Positions 25,800 to 34,404 are shown, counted from the first letter of the stretch. The stretch is 64,000 bases of DNA from Comamonas sp. (GCA_028690035.1 JAQVCA010000007.1:133126-197125), one strand, 5' to 3'. Numbers and translations: made by a program. Notes: generated by a model from the sequence alone, not told the origin.

Positions 25800-26462
25800 T
25801 CAGGCCGCAGCGTCGGGCTGCTGCGCCGGGGCGGCCTGGGCAAAAGCGGGCAGGGCTTCACAGGCCTGCACGATGCGCCCGATGGTGGGGTAGTCCTCCA
25901 GCGGGCAAGCAAAGCGGCGTGCGTTGAACACCTGCGGCACCAGGCAGCAGTCGGCCAGGGTGGGTGTATCGCCATGGCAAAAGCGCCCGGTGGCGCCCTC
26001 CTGGGTCAGCATGGTTTCGATGGCGCCCAGGCCCTCGCGCACCCAGTGGTGGTACCAGGCGGTTTTTTGCGCTTCGCTCACGCCCAGGTGCTGCGTCAGG
26101 TAGTGCAGCACGCGCAGGTTGTTGAGCGGGTGTACCTCGCAGGCCACGGCCTGCGCCAGGGCGCGCACGCGGGCGCGGCCCAGGGCATCGGCGGGCAGCA
26201 GCGCGGGCGCGTCCGGGTAGGCCTCGTCCAGGTACTCCATGATGGCCAGCGACTGCGTCAGCACGCTGCCGTCTTCGGTACGCAGGGCGGGCACCAGCTG
26301 CTGCGGGTTGATGGCCTGATAGGCCGCGCTGCGGTGCTGGCCGCCATCGCGCACCAGATGGATGAAGGCGCTGTCGTGCGGCAGGCCCTTGAGCGCTAGC
26401 GCGATGCGCACCCGAAAGGCCGCCGAGCTGCGAAAGTAGGTGTAGAGCGTGAGCATGGGCAT
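25800..26462 (-). CDS. Zeta-class GST, maleylacetoacetate/maleylpyruvate isomerase
   Basis: Glutathione-dependent cis-trans isomerase acting on maleyl keto acids. The 220-residue protein begins LTLYTYFRSSAAFRVRIALALKG (shown in parts: YTYFRSSAAFRVRIALALKG), the SSA(A/C)xRVRIAL active-site motif of zeta GSTs, then NPQQLVPAL and LTQSLAIMEYLDE. It is the last gene of the catabolic operon, whose FAH-family hydrolase is the expected next enzyme. Starts at 26462 or 26456; an upstream extension is unsupported. Confidence 0.88.
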   Translation of the reverse strand: MPMLTLYTYFRSSAAFRVRIALALKGLPHDSAFIHLVRDGGQHRSAAYQAINPQQLVPALRTEDGSVLTQSLAIMEYLDEAYPDAPALLPADALGRARVRALAQAVACEVHPLNNLRVLHYLTQHLGVSEAQKTAWYHHWVREGLGAIETMLTQEGATGRFCHGDTPTLADCCLVPQVFNARRFACPLEDYPTIGRIVQACEALPAFAQAAPAQQPDAAA

Positions 26463-26488
26463 GGGGGGGTGTGGTACTTCTGCGTGGG

Positions 26489-27811
26489 TTAATTCAGCAT
26501 GTGAACCAGCCACAGCGACAGCCCGGGCACCAGCATCAAGATGCCCGTGCGCACCAGGTCAGACAGGATGAAGGGAATGGTGCCTTTGTAGGTTTCCTTC
26601 ATGGGCACGTCTTTGGCCAGGCTGTTGATGATGAAAAGATTCATGCCTACGGGGGGGGTGATCAGGCCGATTTCCACCACCATCAGTGCCAGCACGCCAA
26701 ACCAGATGGCCTTGTCCGTGGGCCCCAGGCCCCAGAAGTCCAGCCCCATGACGATGGGCAAAAAGATCGGAATGGTCAGCAAGATCATGGACAGGCTGTC
26801 CATCACGCAACCCAGCACCAGGTAGATGAGCACGATCATCAGCAGCACCAGCATGGGCGGCAGATCGGCACCCAGCACCCATTCGGCGGTGGCCGTGGGC
26901 ATCTGCGACAGGGCAAAAAAGGCGTTGAGCAGGTCGGCGCCCAGCAAAATCAAAAAGATCATGGCCGTGGCCGAAGCGGTGTCAAAGGCTGCCTGCAGCA
27001 TGCCTTTGAGGGTCAACTCGCGCGTGATCAGTGCCAGCGCGCCTGTGGCCATGGTGCCGATGGCTGCGGCCTCAGTGGGCGTGAAAATGCCCCCGTAGAT
27101 ACCACCAATCACCGTGACGAACACCAGCACGATGGGCCAGACCTCGCGGATGGTTTGCCAGCGCTGCGCCCAGTTCATGCGCGGTGCTGCCGGGCCGCTG
27201 CCGGGCGAGACGCGCACGTAGATGGCAATGGCCACCATGTAGCCCGCCATGGCCAGCAGACCGGGAACCAGCGCGGCCATGAACATGGCGGCCACGTTCT
27301 GTTCGGCCAGCACGGCGTAGATCACCAGCACCACCGAGGGCGGAATCAAAATGCCCAGCGTGCCACCTGCCGCCAGCGCGCCGGTGGCCAGCGCGGGCGA
27401 GTAGTTGTAGCGGCGCAGCTCGGGCAGCGCCACCTGGCCCATGGTGGCCGCCGTGGCCAGCGAGGAGCCACAAATGGCGCCAAACCCGGCGCAGGCACCC
27501 ACCGCACTCATGGCCACACCCCCACGGTAGTGGCCCAGAAAGGCATTGGTGGCCTGAAACAGCCGCCGCGACAGGCCGCCGCGCGAGGCCAGATTGCCCA
27601 TCAGCAAAAACAGTGGCACCACCGACAGGTCGTACATCGAGTAGCGCGCAAACGCCATGGTTTTGGCGTAATTGAACAAGGGGTCGATGCCCGCCACCAG
27701 GGCGTAGCCCAGGCCCCCGGCCACCAGCATGGAGATAGCGATGTGTACGCGCAGCACCAGCAGCACCAGCACCAGAGCGCCCATCAGAAATCCGATCGAT
27801 TCGCTGCTCAT
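26489..27811 (-). CDS. TRAP transporter large permease (DctM family)
   Basis: Sodium- or proton-coupled carboxylate importer subunit of 440 residues with about 12 membrane helices. Characteristic segments are VVPLFLLMGNLASRGGL, the glycine-rich SAVGACAGFGAICGSSLAT, GGTLGILIPPSVVLVIY and ITPPVGMNLFIINSL. Its ATG overlaps the stop of the small permease (ATGA), so the two are coupled. No periplasmic binding protein gene is in the cluster. The likely cargo is the aromatic acid degraded by neighbouring enzymes. Confidence 0.92.
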   Translation of the reverse strand: MSSESIGFLMGALVLVLLVLRVHIAISMLVAGGLGYALVAGIDPLFNYAKTMAFARYSMYDLSVVPLFLLMGNLASRGGLSRRLFQATNAFLGHYRGGVAMSAVGACAGFGAICGSSLATAATMGQVALPELRRYNYSPALATGALAAGGTLGILIPPSVVLVIYAVLAEQNVAAMFMAALVPGLLAMAGYMVAIAIYVRVSPGSGPAAPRMNWAQRWQTIREVWPIVLVFVTVIGGIYGGIFTPTEAAAIGTMATGALALITRELTLKGMLQAAFDTASATAMIFLILLGADLLNAFFALSQMPTATAEWVLGADLPPMLVLLMIVLIYLVLGCVMDSLSMILLTIPIFLPIVMGLDFWGLGPTDKAIWFGVLALMVVEIGLITPPVGMNLFIINSLAKDVPMKETYKGTIPFILSDLVRTGILMLVPGLSLWLVHMLN

Positions 27812-28350
27812 GCTGCGCCTCCCAGTTTTTTGGCTTGTGTCCAAGCGGTGTACAGCGCGGTCAGGGTCAGCAGCGCAAACCCGGGTGCAATGGTGATGTG
27901 TGCCCACCACAGCGGCCAATCCAAAATCATGGAGCTTTCGCCATTGCGGTAGGCATCTATGGCGCCGACCGTGCTGCGCCAGGTCAGCCAGATGGAGGCA
28001 CAGGCCAGCAGCAGCGCAGCCAGCGTGTCCAAAAAAGCACGCAGGCGTGGCCCGGCGTTGTGCGTGAAAAAGTCCACGATGACATGGGCGTTCTTCATCT
28101 GCGCATAGGGCAAAAAGGCCGCAATGGCCAGCGAACAGGCGATTTGCACCATTTCCACATCGCCCAGCACGGGGCTATCGAACAGGGCGCGGCCCAGCAC
28201 GCTCCAGGTGGACAGGGCGCAGATGCCCAGCATCAGCGCCACACCGCCCAAGGCCGACAGCTGCGACCAGGCCAGCAGAAAGCGCCCTACCGGGTCTTGC
28301 GGGGTGAGGGGATCGGGTGCTCCGTCGGGGGAGCTAAAAACTTCGGCCAT
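27808..28350 (-). CDS. TRAP transporter small permease (DctQ family)
   Basis: A 180-residue, four-helix membrane protein; conserved points are STWSVLGRALFDSPVLGDVEM and AFLPYAQMKNAHVIVDFF (both DctQ-like). The ATG at 28350 has GGAGGG eight bases upstream; a longer frame upstream runs through a repeat and is rejected. Confidence 0.88.
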   Translation of the reverse strand: MAEVFSSPDGAPDPLTPQDPVGRFLLAWSQLSALGGVALMLGICALSTWSVLGRALFDSPVLGDVEMVQIACSLAIAAFLPYAQMKNAHVIVDFFTHNAGPRLRAFLDTLAALLLACASIWLTWRSTVGAIDAYRNGESSMILDWPLWWAHITIAPGFALLTLTALYTAWTQAKKLGGAA

Positions 28351-28424
28351 GGGGGAGGCCCTCCAGCACAGGGTAAAAAATCTGCCCTGCCACCGGCACA
28401 GCGCAGGCAACAGGCAGATTAGGT

Positions 28425-28500
28425 TTTTGAAAGAAAAACGCCGGAAACGCTTATGTAGCAAGCGATTGCAGCTACGCTTTTTGCTAGCAGCCATGCGCCG
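28425..28500. repeat. Degenerate intergenic repeat between FAH and dctQ genes
   Basis: GGAAACGCTTATGTAGCAAGCG then TTGCAGCTACGCTTTTTGC resembles one arm pair of the repeat family. It lies inside the operon, between two same-strand genes. Confidence 0.4.
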
Positions 28501-28517
28501 CCAGCAGGCCGCGCAGC

Positions 28518-29531
28518 TTAATCGAGGCTGTGGGTGTCCACGGTGTTTTCAATCGTGCCGAAGATGTTCTGTCCCTGTGCGTTGAACATCTCGATGCGCA
28601 CGGTATCGCCGTGGCGCATGAAGGGGGTGCTGGGTTGGCCTTGTTCAATGGTTTCGTAGGTGCGTACCTCGGCCAGGCAGCAGTAGCCCACGCCGCCATT
28701 GGCAATCGATGAGCCCCACAGGTTGCCCTGTTTGTTGGACACCGTGCCCGAGCCGATGATGGAGCCCGCGCACAGCGTGCGCGTCTTGGCCACGTGGGCG
28801 ATGAGCTGGCCGAAGTCAAACGTCATGTCCACGCCCGCGTTGGGCTTGCCAAACAGCTGCTCGTTCAGGTGCACCACCAGGGGCAGGTGGACTTTGGCGT
28901 CTTTCCAGGCCTCGCCCAGCTCATCGGGCGTCACGGCCACGGGGCTGAAGGCGCTGGCGGGTTTGCTTTGGAAAAAGCCAAAGCCCTTGGCCAGCTCGGC
29001 GGGAATGAGGTTGCGCAGGCTCACATCGTTGACCAGCATCACCAGGCGGATGGCCTGGGCGGCCTGCTCGGGCGTGGCGCCCATGGGCACGTCGCCCGTG
29101 ACCACGGTGACCTCGGCTTCAAAGTCGATGCCCCAGGCTTCCTTGGCCACCACCTTGTCGGTGGGGGGGATGAAACCGTCGCTGCCGCCTTGGTACATCA
29201 GCGGGTCGGTGTAGAAGCTCTCGGGCACTTCGGCGTTGCGCGCGCGGCGCACCAGCTCGACGTGGTTGATGTAGGCCGAGCCATCGGCCCATTGCCAGGT
29301 GCGCGGCAGCGGGCTGTGGCAGGCGCTTTGGTCGAAAGCGTCGCCCTCGATGGCCCCACTGTTCAGGGCTTCATAGACCTGGCGCAGCTGGGGCTCGACC
29401 GTGGCCCAGTCGTCCAGGGCGGCGAGCATCGTGCGGGCAATGGCAGGAACCGCGCGGCAGCGCGAGAGGTCGCGGCTGACGACGACCAGGGTGCCGTCGC
29501 GGCCGCCGTGCTTGAGGGTGGCAAGTTTCAT
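28518..29531 (-). CDS. Fumarylacetoacetate hydrolase-family protein
   Basis: Metal-dependent hydrolase that cleaves fumaryl keto acids. The 337-residue protein has metal ligands in GIDFEAEVTVVTGDV, followed by LVNDVSLRN, FFQSKPASAFSPV and the late GSIIGSGTVSNKQ. The full length resembles fumarylacetoacetase-like enzymes rather than the shorter decarboxylase forms. Placed between a VOC protein and TRAP transporter genes; together with the zeta GST it predicts release of fumarate plus a keto acid. Confidence 0.9.
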   Translation of the reverse strand: MKLATLKHGGRDGTLVVVSRDLSRCRAVPAIARTMLAALDDWATVEPQLRQVYEALNSGAIEGDAFDQSACHSPLPRTWQWADGSAYINHVELVRRARNAEVPESFYTDPLMYQGGSDGFIPPTDKVVAKEAWGIDFEAEVTVVTGDVPMGATPEQAAQAIRLVMLVNDVSLRNLIPAELAKGFGFFQSKPASAFSPVAVTPDELGEAWKDAKVHLPLVVHLNEQLFGKPNAGVDMTFDFGQLIAHVAKTRTLCAGSIIGSGTVSNKQGNLWGSSIANGGVGYCCLAEVRTYETIEQGQPSTPFMRHGDTVRIEMFNAQGQNIFGTIENTVDTHSLD

Positions 29532-29585
29532 GGGAATGCGTCCTAAGGTATCGAAGGGGAAAGAGGTGTAATGCAGGGCGCGGTT

Positions 29586-30131
29586 TTATTCCGCGTAGCT
29601 GCCGTCGTGCATCCAAGCGGCATGTTTGGGTGCCTGCTTGGTGCGCTCCCATTCGTCGAGCATGTCCCACTTTACGGCGTCCAGCATCTGGTTCATCTTG
29701 GGCGTGGCGGTGTCGGCGGCCAGCTCCAGGCGGTGTCCCGAGGGGTCGCGGAAGTAGATGGATTGGAATATGGTGTGGTCGGTTGGGCCGATGACTTCTA
29801 GGCCGTCCGCTTCCATCTTGGCCTTGACGCGCAGCATGGTCTCCACCGAATCGACCTTGAGCGCCAGGTGCTGCGTCCACGCCGGGGTGTTGGCATCCGA
29901 CGGGGCAATCATGGGTGCCTTGGTGGGCAGCTCAAAAAAGGCCAGGATGTTGCCGCCACCCACATCGATGAAGATGTGCATGTACGGATCGGGCTCCTTG
30001 GTCGAGGGCACTTGGTTTTCGGCAATGGCCAGAATGAAGTTGGCGTCCAGGTACTTTTGGTACCACAGCACCGTTTCTTTTGCGTTCTTGCAGCGGTAGG
30101 CGACGTGGTGTACGCCGTTGAGCAAAGCCAT
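29586..30131 (-). CDS. VOC-fold metalloprotein, candidate ring-cleaving dioxygenase
   Basis: A 181-residue glyoxalase/extradiol-dioxygenase fold protein with two beta-alpha-beta-beta-beta modules. Likely metal ligands are the His in GVHHVAYRC, the Glu in LAFFELP, the His in WTQHLALKV and the Glu in GHRLELAAD. The C-terminus adds a 40-residue tail ending AAWMHDGSYAE. No gentisate or homogentisate dioxygenase occurs in the operon, so this protein may open the ring. Glyoxalase-type isomerisation is the alternative. Confidence 0.75.
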   Translation of the reverse strand: MALLNGVHHVAYRCKNAKETVLWYQKYLDANFILAIAENQVPSTKEPDPYMHIFIDVGGGNILAFFELPTKAPMIAPSDANTPAWTQHLALKVDSVETMLRVKAKMEADGLEVIGPTDHTIFQSIYFRDPSGHRLELAADTATPKMNQMLDAVKWDMLDEWERTKQAPKHAAWMHDGSYAE

Positions 30132-30175
30132 GGTGGTCTCCTTGAATCCTTGGGTGTTTTTTTGGGGTGCAGTCC

Positions 30176-30406
30176 TTACTGCTCAAAAGGCTGGCGCGCA
30201 ATGGCCAGGGCCTCGCGCAGCACGCCGATGTCGCCAATGTGGTTGGCCAGCAGCAGCACCAGGCGGGCATTGACAGCCAGGCTTTCATCGTCGCTCAGGC
30301 CCTGGTGGGCATCGATCAGCGCCTCGTAAAAATCGTCGCCTGGCGAAAAGGTCTGAAAGTAGCGCTTGCCAGGTTCTTGCAGGTTGGGCTCGGTAATCAG
30401 GGGCAT
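30176..30406 (-). CDS. Small acidic protein, DUF2783 family
   Basis: A 76-residue protein, MPLITEPNLQEPGKRYFQ at the start, then FSPGDDFYEALIDAHQGLSD and a helical second half. CAAGGAGA precedes the ATG. I recall this family as a neighbour of FAD monooxygenases, which fits here; no biochemical role is known to me. It may be an accessory subunit of the hydroxylase or of the VOC protein. Confidence 0.72.
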   Translation of the reverse strand: MPLITEPNLQEPGKRYFQTFSPGDDFYEALIDAHQGLSDDESLAVNARLVLLLANHIGDIGVLREALAIARQPFEQ

Positions 30407-30444
30407 GGGGTGTCTCCTTGGCAATTCTCAGCAGTTCTCAATCG

Positions 30445-32121
30445 TTAGGCATTGCCGGTCGCACGGGCCACGGCGGCGCGCACCTTGGCAGCGTCAAAGG
30501 CGCGCCAGCGCGCGGCCACATGCTGGTCGGGGCGCACCAAGTAGGTGGTGCCTTCTTGCAGGTCGTAGCGCTGGGCCACCGTGCCTTGCACGTCGAGCAA
30601 CGTGGGCAGGCCTTGCGGGGCCGTGCCCTTTTGTGCCACCACCACGGCGCGCACGCCTATGCGGTCTTGCGCCACAGCGGCCAGCTGCTGCGCCAGCTCG
30701 GCGCCGATCTGGCTGGCATCGGCCACGTAGTACAGCAGTTGGAACTGGGTGTCCATAGCGCCCAGCAACCAGCCGTTTTTGCCACCGGCCACCGGGGCAT
30801 CGTCCATGGGCGCGCCGGGGATCATGGTGCCGGCAAAGCTGTCGCTTTCGGGCGTGTTCAGCGGCGAATCGACCAGCCAGCTGGGCACCGACAGGCGGCC
30901 CGAGTTGACCAGGGCGCGCGCAAACGGGTAGTCCTGCGCCAGCGCCAGCACCGCGTTGCGAAAGGCCTTGCTGGTTTTGCTCTTGGGCGTGATGAAGTCG
31001 GTCGAGCGCGTCGAGTTCATGATGTTCTCGTCGGCGGCGTAGCAGCGCTCGGCGCTGTAGGTGTCCAGCAGCGAAGCGGGTGCCTTGCCGTCGAGCACCA
31101 GTTTCAACTTCCAGGCCAGGTTGTCGGTGTCTTGGATGCCGCTGTTGGCACCGCGCGCGCCAAAGGGCGAGACCTGGTGCGCCGCATCGCCCACAAAAAG
31201 CACGCGGTTGTGGTTGAACCGGCCCATGCGACGGCACTGGAAGGTATAGACGCTGACCCACTCCAGCTCAAACTCGCGGTCTTTGGCACCTTGCTGCTCC
31301 AGCATGGCCTGAATGCGCGGGATGACGTTTTCCGGCTTTTTTTCGTGCTCGGGGTCGGCGTCCCAGCCCAGCTGGAAGTCGATGCGCCACACGTTGTCGG
31401 CCTGCTTGTGCAGCAGCACCGACTGGTTGCGGTGGAAGGGTGGGTCGAACCAGAACCAGCGCTCGGCGGGGTAGTCGGCCTTCATGATCACATCGGCAAT
31501 CAGGAAGCGATCCATAAAAATCTTGCCGTCGATGTCCAGCCCCAGCATGGTGCGAATGGGCGAGCGCGCGCCATCGGCGGCCACCAGCCAATCGGCCGTC
31601 AGGGTGTAGGCCCCATCGGGCGTTTCCACGCGCACGGTGGCCTGGTTGGCGTCTTGCTCCACGGCAATGACGTTGTTCTTGAAGCGGATTTCCAGGTTGG
31701 GCAACTGGCGCGCACGGTCGATCAGGTACTCCTCCAGGTAGTACTGCTGCAGGTTGACCATGCCGGGGCGCTGGTGGCCTTCTTTGGGGCACAGGTTGAA
31801 GTTGAACACCTCGCCATCGCCAAAAAAGGTGCGGCCCACATTCCAGGACACGCCTTTTTGCACCGCAGGCTCGCCGCAGCCCAGGCGGTCGAGCACTTCC
31901 AGCGTGCGCTTGGCGTAGCACACGCCGCGCGAACCGATGGAGACGGTGTCGTCGTTGTCCAGCACCAGCACGTTTTGGCCTTGCTGGGCCAGGTCGATGG
32001 CCATGGCCAGCCCGACGGGGCCAGCGCCCACCACCACCACGGGGTAGTGGCCGCTGCGCTGTTCGCGCACCTCAGGGGGGCAGACGTAGTCGAACTTGGG
32101 GTAGGTATAGGTCTTGAGCAC
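30445..32121 (-). CDS. FAD-dependent aromatic-ring monooxygenase
   Basis: A 558-residue class A flavoprotein hydroxylase related to MhpA and PHBH-type enzymes. It has the dinucleotide motif VVVVGAGPVGLAMAIDLA near residue 28, the DG motif WLVAADGARSPIR near 185, and the GD motif RVLFVGDAAHQVSPFGARG near 300, then a C-terminal thioredoxin-like domain. It starts at GTG behind AAGGAGA. Expected to hydroxylate a phenolic acid with NAD(P)H and O2, giving the substrate for ring cleavage. Confidence 0.9.
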   Translation of the reverse strand: MLKTYTYPKFDYVCPPEVREQRSGHYPVVVVGAGPVGLAMAIDLAQQGQNVLVLDNDDTVSIGSRGVCYAKRTLEVLDRLGCGEPAVQKGVSWNVGRTFFGDGEVFNFNLCPKEGHQRPGMVNLQQYYLEEYLIDRARQLPNLEIRFKNNVIAVEQDANQATVRVETPDGAYTLTADWLVAADGARSPIRTMLGLDIDGKIFMDRFLIADVIMKADYPAERWFWFDPPFHRNQSVLLHKQADNVWRIDFQLGWDADPEHEKKPENVIPRIQAMLEQQGAKDREFELEWVSVYTFQCRRMGRFNHNRVLFVGDAAHQVSPFGARGANSGIQDTDNLAWKLKLVLDGKAPASLLDTYSAERCYAADENIMNSTRSTDFITPKSKTSKAFRNAVLALAQDYPFARALVNSGRLSVPSWLVDSPLNTPESDSFAGTMIPGAPMDDAPVAGGKNGWLLGAMDTQFQLLYYVADASQIGAELAQQLAAVAQDRIGVRAVVVAQKGTAPQGLPTLLDVQGTVAQRYDLQEGTTYLVRPDQHVAARWRAFDAAKVRAAVARATGNA

Positions 32122-32154
32122 AGGGATCTCCTTGGATCGTCGAAACTTTTGTTT

Positions 32155-32222
32155 TCTAGTGTTTTTGGCTTGAAACGCTTGCTGCGCGTGCGGTTGCAGC
32201 TACGTTTTTAATTGTCTTTTGC
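32155..32222. repeat. Degenerate intergenic repeat between MBL and FAD genes
   Basis: GAAACGCTTGCTGCGCGTGCGG and TTGCAGCTACGTTTTTAATTG, similar to the copy at 28425-28500. Both lie inside the catabolic operon. Confidence 0.4.
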
Positions 32223-32223
32223 T

Positions 32224-33189
32224 TCAAGCCTGTTGCAGTGCGTGCCACATCTCCTGGTCGCGCTGGGCCGTCCAGATGCGCGGGTCGCGGATGCCGCTGG
32301 CCTCATCGTGGGCGCGCGTCACGTCAAAAGGCAGGCAGTGCTCGTAGATGAACACATGGCCAAACTTGGGGTCCATGGCCTTGCGGGTGTGCTTCATGCA
32401 GGCGTTCAAGTCCATGCCCTGGGCCACCGCTTCTTGCGCGCTGGTGTACAGGGTAGAAACAAAATCGCGCGTGTAGGCCAGGCCTTTTTGTACGGCGTCG
32501 GGGGTGAGCAGCGCCGGGCCACGGCCAGGCACCAGCTTGTCGAAATTCATGGCGGCCAGGTTGTCCAGCGTCTGCGGCCAGTCGGCCAGATAAGCGTCGC
32601 CGGTGTAGCAGGCGGCATCGGCTTCCACCAGATCGCCCGAGAAGCAAATGTTCTGGCTGGGCAGATACACGATGGTGTCGCCCTTGGTGTGGCCCCGGCC
32701 CACTTGCTTGATGCGCACTTCCAGCTTACCCAGCCACAGCGCCATCTCGCCTTCAAAGGTGATGGTCGGCCAGGTCAGGCCGGGCACACTTTCCACGGCC
32801 TGGAACAGGCGCGGGAAGCGGCCAATCTCCGAGTCCATATCCTGCTGGCCACGCTCAACGATCAGGTCGTAGGTGTCGCGGCTGGCAATGATCTGCTCCA
32901 GACCTTCGCTCTTGTAGCCCGAAGCGCCCAGCACGCGCACGGCGTGGTAGTGCGTCAGCACCACGTATTTGATGGGCTTGTCGGTGATCTCGCGGATCTT
33001 GGCAATCACGCCCTGCGCGGCCACCGGGGTGGCCGTGGCGTCGATGATCATGCAGCTATCGTCGCCAATGATGACGCCGGTGTTCGGGTCGCCCTCGGCG
33101 GTGTAGGCGTAGGCGTTGTCGCTGAGTTTTTCCCAGCTGACCTTCTTCTCTTCCAGATCGGCGTGGGAGGCAAATTTTTTCTCACTCAT
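32224..33189 (-). CDS. Metallo-beta-lactamase-fold protein with altered metal site
   Basis: A 321-residue MBL-fold hydrolase, first gene of the catabolic operon, with an AGGAGAA site upstream. The fold motifs are visible: LTHYHAVRVLGASGY near residue 80, GRGHTKGDTIVYLP near 170, CFSGDLVEAD, and LVPGRGPALLTPD. The canonical HxHxDH is HYHAVR, and the usual PGHG histidine is Arg, so all three non-bridging second-zinc ligands are lost while first-zinc ligands remain. A single-metal enzyme, perhaps a lactone or thioester hydrolase, is inferred. Confidence 0.82.
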   Translation of the reverse strand: MSEKKFASHADLEEKKVSWEKLSDNAYAYTAEGDPNTGVIIGDDSCMIIDATATPVAAQGVIAKIREITDKPIKYVVLTHYHAVRVLGASGYKSEGLEQIIASRDTYDLIVERGQQDMDSEIGRFPRLFQAVESVPGLTWPTITFEGEMALWLGKLEVRIKQVGRGHTKGDTIVYLPSQNICFSGDLVEADAACYTGDAYLADWPQTLDNLAAMNFDKLVPGRGPALLTPDAVQKGLAYTRDFVSTLYTSAQEAVAQGMDLNACMKHTRKAMDPKFGHVFIYEHCLPFDVTRAHDEASGIRDPRIWTAQRDQEMWHALQQA

Positions 33190-33320
33190 GGGGTTCTCCT
33201 GTGGTGCAGACCGCCACCTGCGGTCCGAGGCACATCATGTGTTGTGGGTGTGGGTACATTAGAGAAGAGATGCATTTATTATTCAAACGGTTTTTTTTTA
33301 TCAATTCATAAATTTTTTCG
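33190..33320. promoter_or_regulatory. Divergent control region of the catabolic operon and its LysR gene
   Basis: The 131-base gap holds a partly palindromic CACATCATGTG and, close to the LysR gene, an AT-rich stretch ATTATTCAAACGG plus a nine-T run and ATCAATTCATAAAT. LysR regulators normally bind such gaps at T-N11-A dyads and control both directions; the exact sites are not resolved. Confidence 0.45.
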
Positions 33321-34220
33321 ATGAATGTCACCCTGCGGCAGCTGCACGCCTTTGTGGCCGTGGCGCAAACCGGAAGTTTCACCCTGGCGGCCGAGCGCCT
33401 GTTCATCACCCAATCGGCCTTGAGCAGCCTGATCAAAGAGCTGGAATCGAGCCTGGGCCTGCGCCTGTTTGACCGCAGCACGCGCCGCCTGCGCCTGTCG
33501 GTGGTGGGGCAGGAGCTGCACCCGCAGATCGAAAAAATCCTGCAAGACTTGGATGGCGTGGTCAGCGAGGCGGGCAACCTCAAAGCCCTGCAGCGCGGCA
33601 AGGTGCGCATTGCCGTGCCGCAGCTGCTGGCCTGCACGCTGCTGCCGCCGGTGATGGCCGACTTTCAGCGCCAGCACCCTGGTGTGCAGCTGCGCCTGGT
33701 CGATTGCCCGGTGGAAAGCGTCATGGCGCGCGTCTTTTCTGCCGAGGTGGACATGGGCATCGGCCCCGAGCGCGAGGCCAACTCCGACATCGAAGCGGCC
33801 GAACTCTTCACCCTGCCCTTTATGGTCGTGCTGCCGCCCGATCACCCGCTGGCCCAGCACCCCCAGCTGCGCTGGCAAGACCTGGGCGCGCAGCCGCTGA
33901 TCACCCTGCAAGGCCAGTTCACCGACCTGCTGGTCAGCGACGCAGGCGAGGCCGCACGCGAGCTGCAGCAAGACGCCTTCATGCAAGTCACCTTCATGAC
34001 CACCGCCCTGGCCCTGGTGCGCGCGGGCCTGGGCATCACCCTGTGCATGCCCTACGCGCGCTCCCTGGTCGAGCAAAACGGCCTGGTCATGCGCCCGCTG
34101 ATCGAACCCTCGGTAGAGCGCAGCTTTTGGGTGTTCACGCGCAAGGGCCGCGCCCTGGCACCAGCGGCCGAGGCGTTTTTGACCTTCTTGCACACACAAC
34201 TGGGGCACGATTGGCAATAG
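33321..34220 (+). CDS. LysR-family transcriptional regulator of the catabolic operon
   Basis: A 299-residue LysR regulator. The winged helix-turn-helix lies at 1-65 (LRQLHAFVAVAQTGSFTLAA, then SALSSLIKELESSLGLRLFDR), followed by an effector domain from about 90 (RIAVPQLLACTLLPPVMADF). It is divergent from the MBL-FAD-VOC-FAH-TRAP operon and is the natural candidate activator, sensing the aromatic substrate or an intermediate. Confidence 0.92.
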   Translation: MNVTLRQLHAFVAVAQTGSFTLAAERLFITQSALSSLIKELESSLGLRLFDRSTRRLRLSVVGQELHPQIEKILQDLDGVVSEAGNLKALQRGKVRIAVPQLLACTLLPPVMADFQRQHPGVQLRLVDCPVESVMARVFSAEVDMGIGPEREANSDIEAAELFTLPFMVVLPPDHPLAQHPQLRWQDLGAQPLITLQGQFTDLLVSDAGEAARELQQDAFMQVTFMTTALALVRAGLGITLCMPYARSLVEQNGLVMRPLIEPSVERSFWVFTRKGRALAPAAEAFLTFLHTQLGHDWQ

Positions 34221-34404
34221 CGCCTGAACAACGACGCGTTTTCAATCCAGCCAGCGCACGTTTTGCAAAACTTCGGCAAAGAAGCCGCGCAGGCTGACGG
34301 TGCTCATGCTGTAAGGATCAAACGTCTTGCAGGATGCGGTGGTACAGCGCGTTGACTTAATAGATTGATCGTTGGCTTGCCTGAAAGATGGCAACCCAAG
34401 CTGC

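Noticed and set aside
26471-27952. 493-codon open frame opposite the DctM gene
   Set aside because: His/Gln/Gly-rich shadow of a membrane protein gene on the other strand.
30418-32211. 597-codon open frame opposite the FAD monooxygenase
   Set aside because: Antisense to a protein with three intact flavoprotein motifs.
34242-34307. 21-residue minus-strand peptide after the LysR gene
   Set aside because: Coding-like but no ribosome binding site; more likely a fragment of a lost gene, mentioned only in the gap entry.
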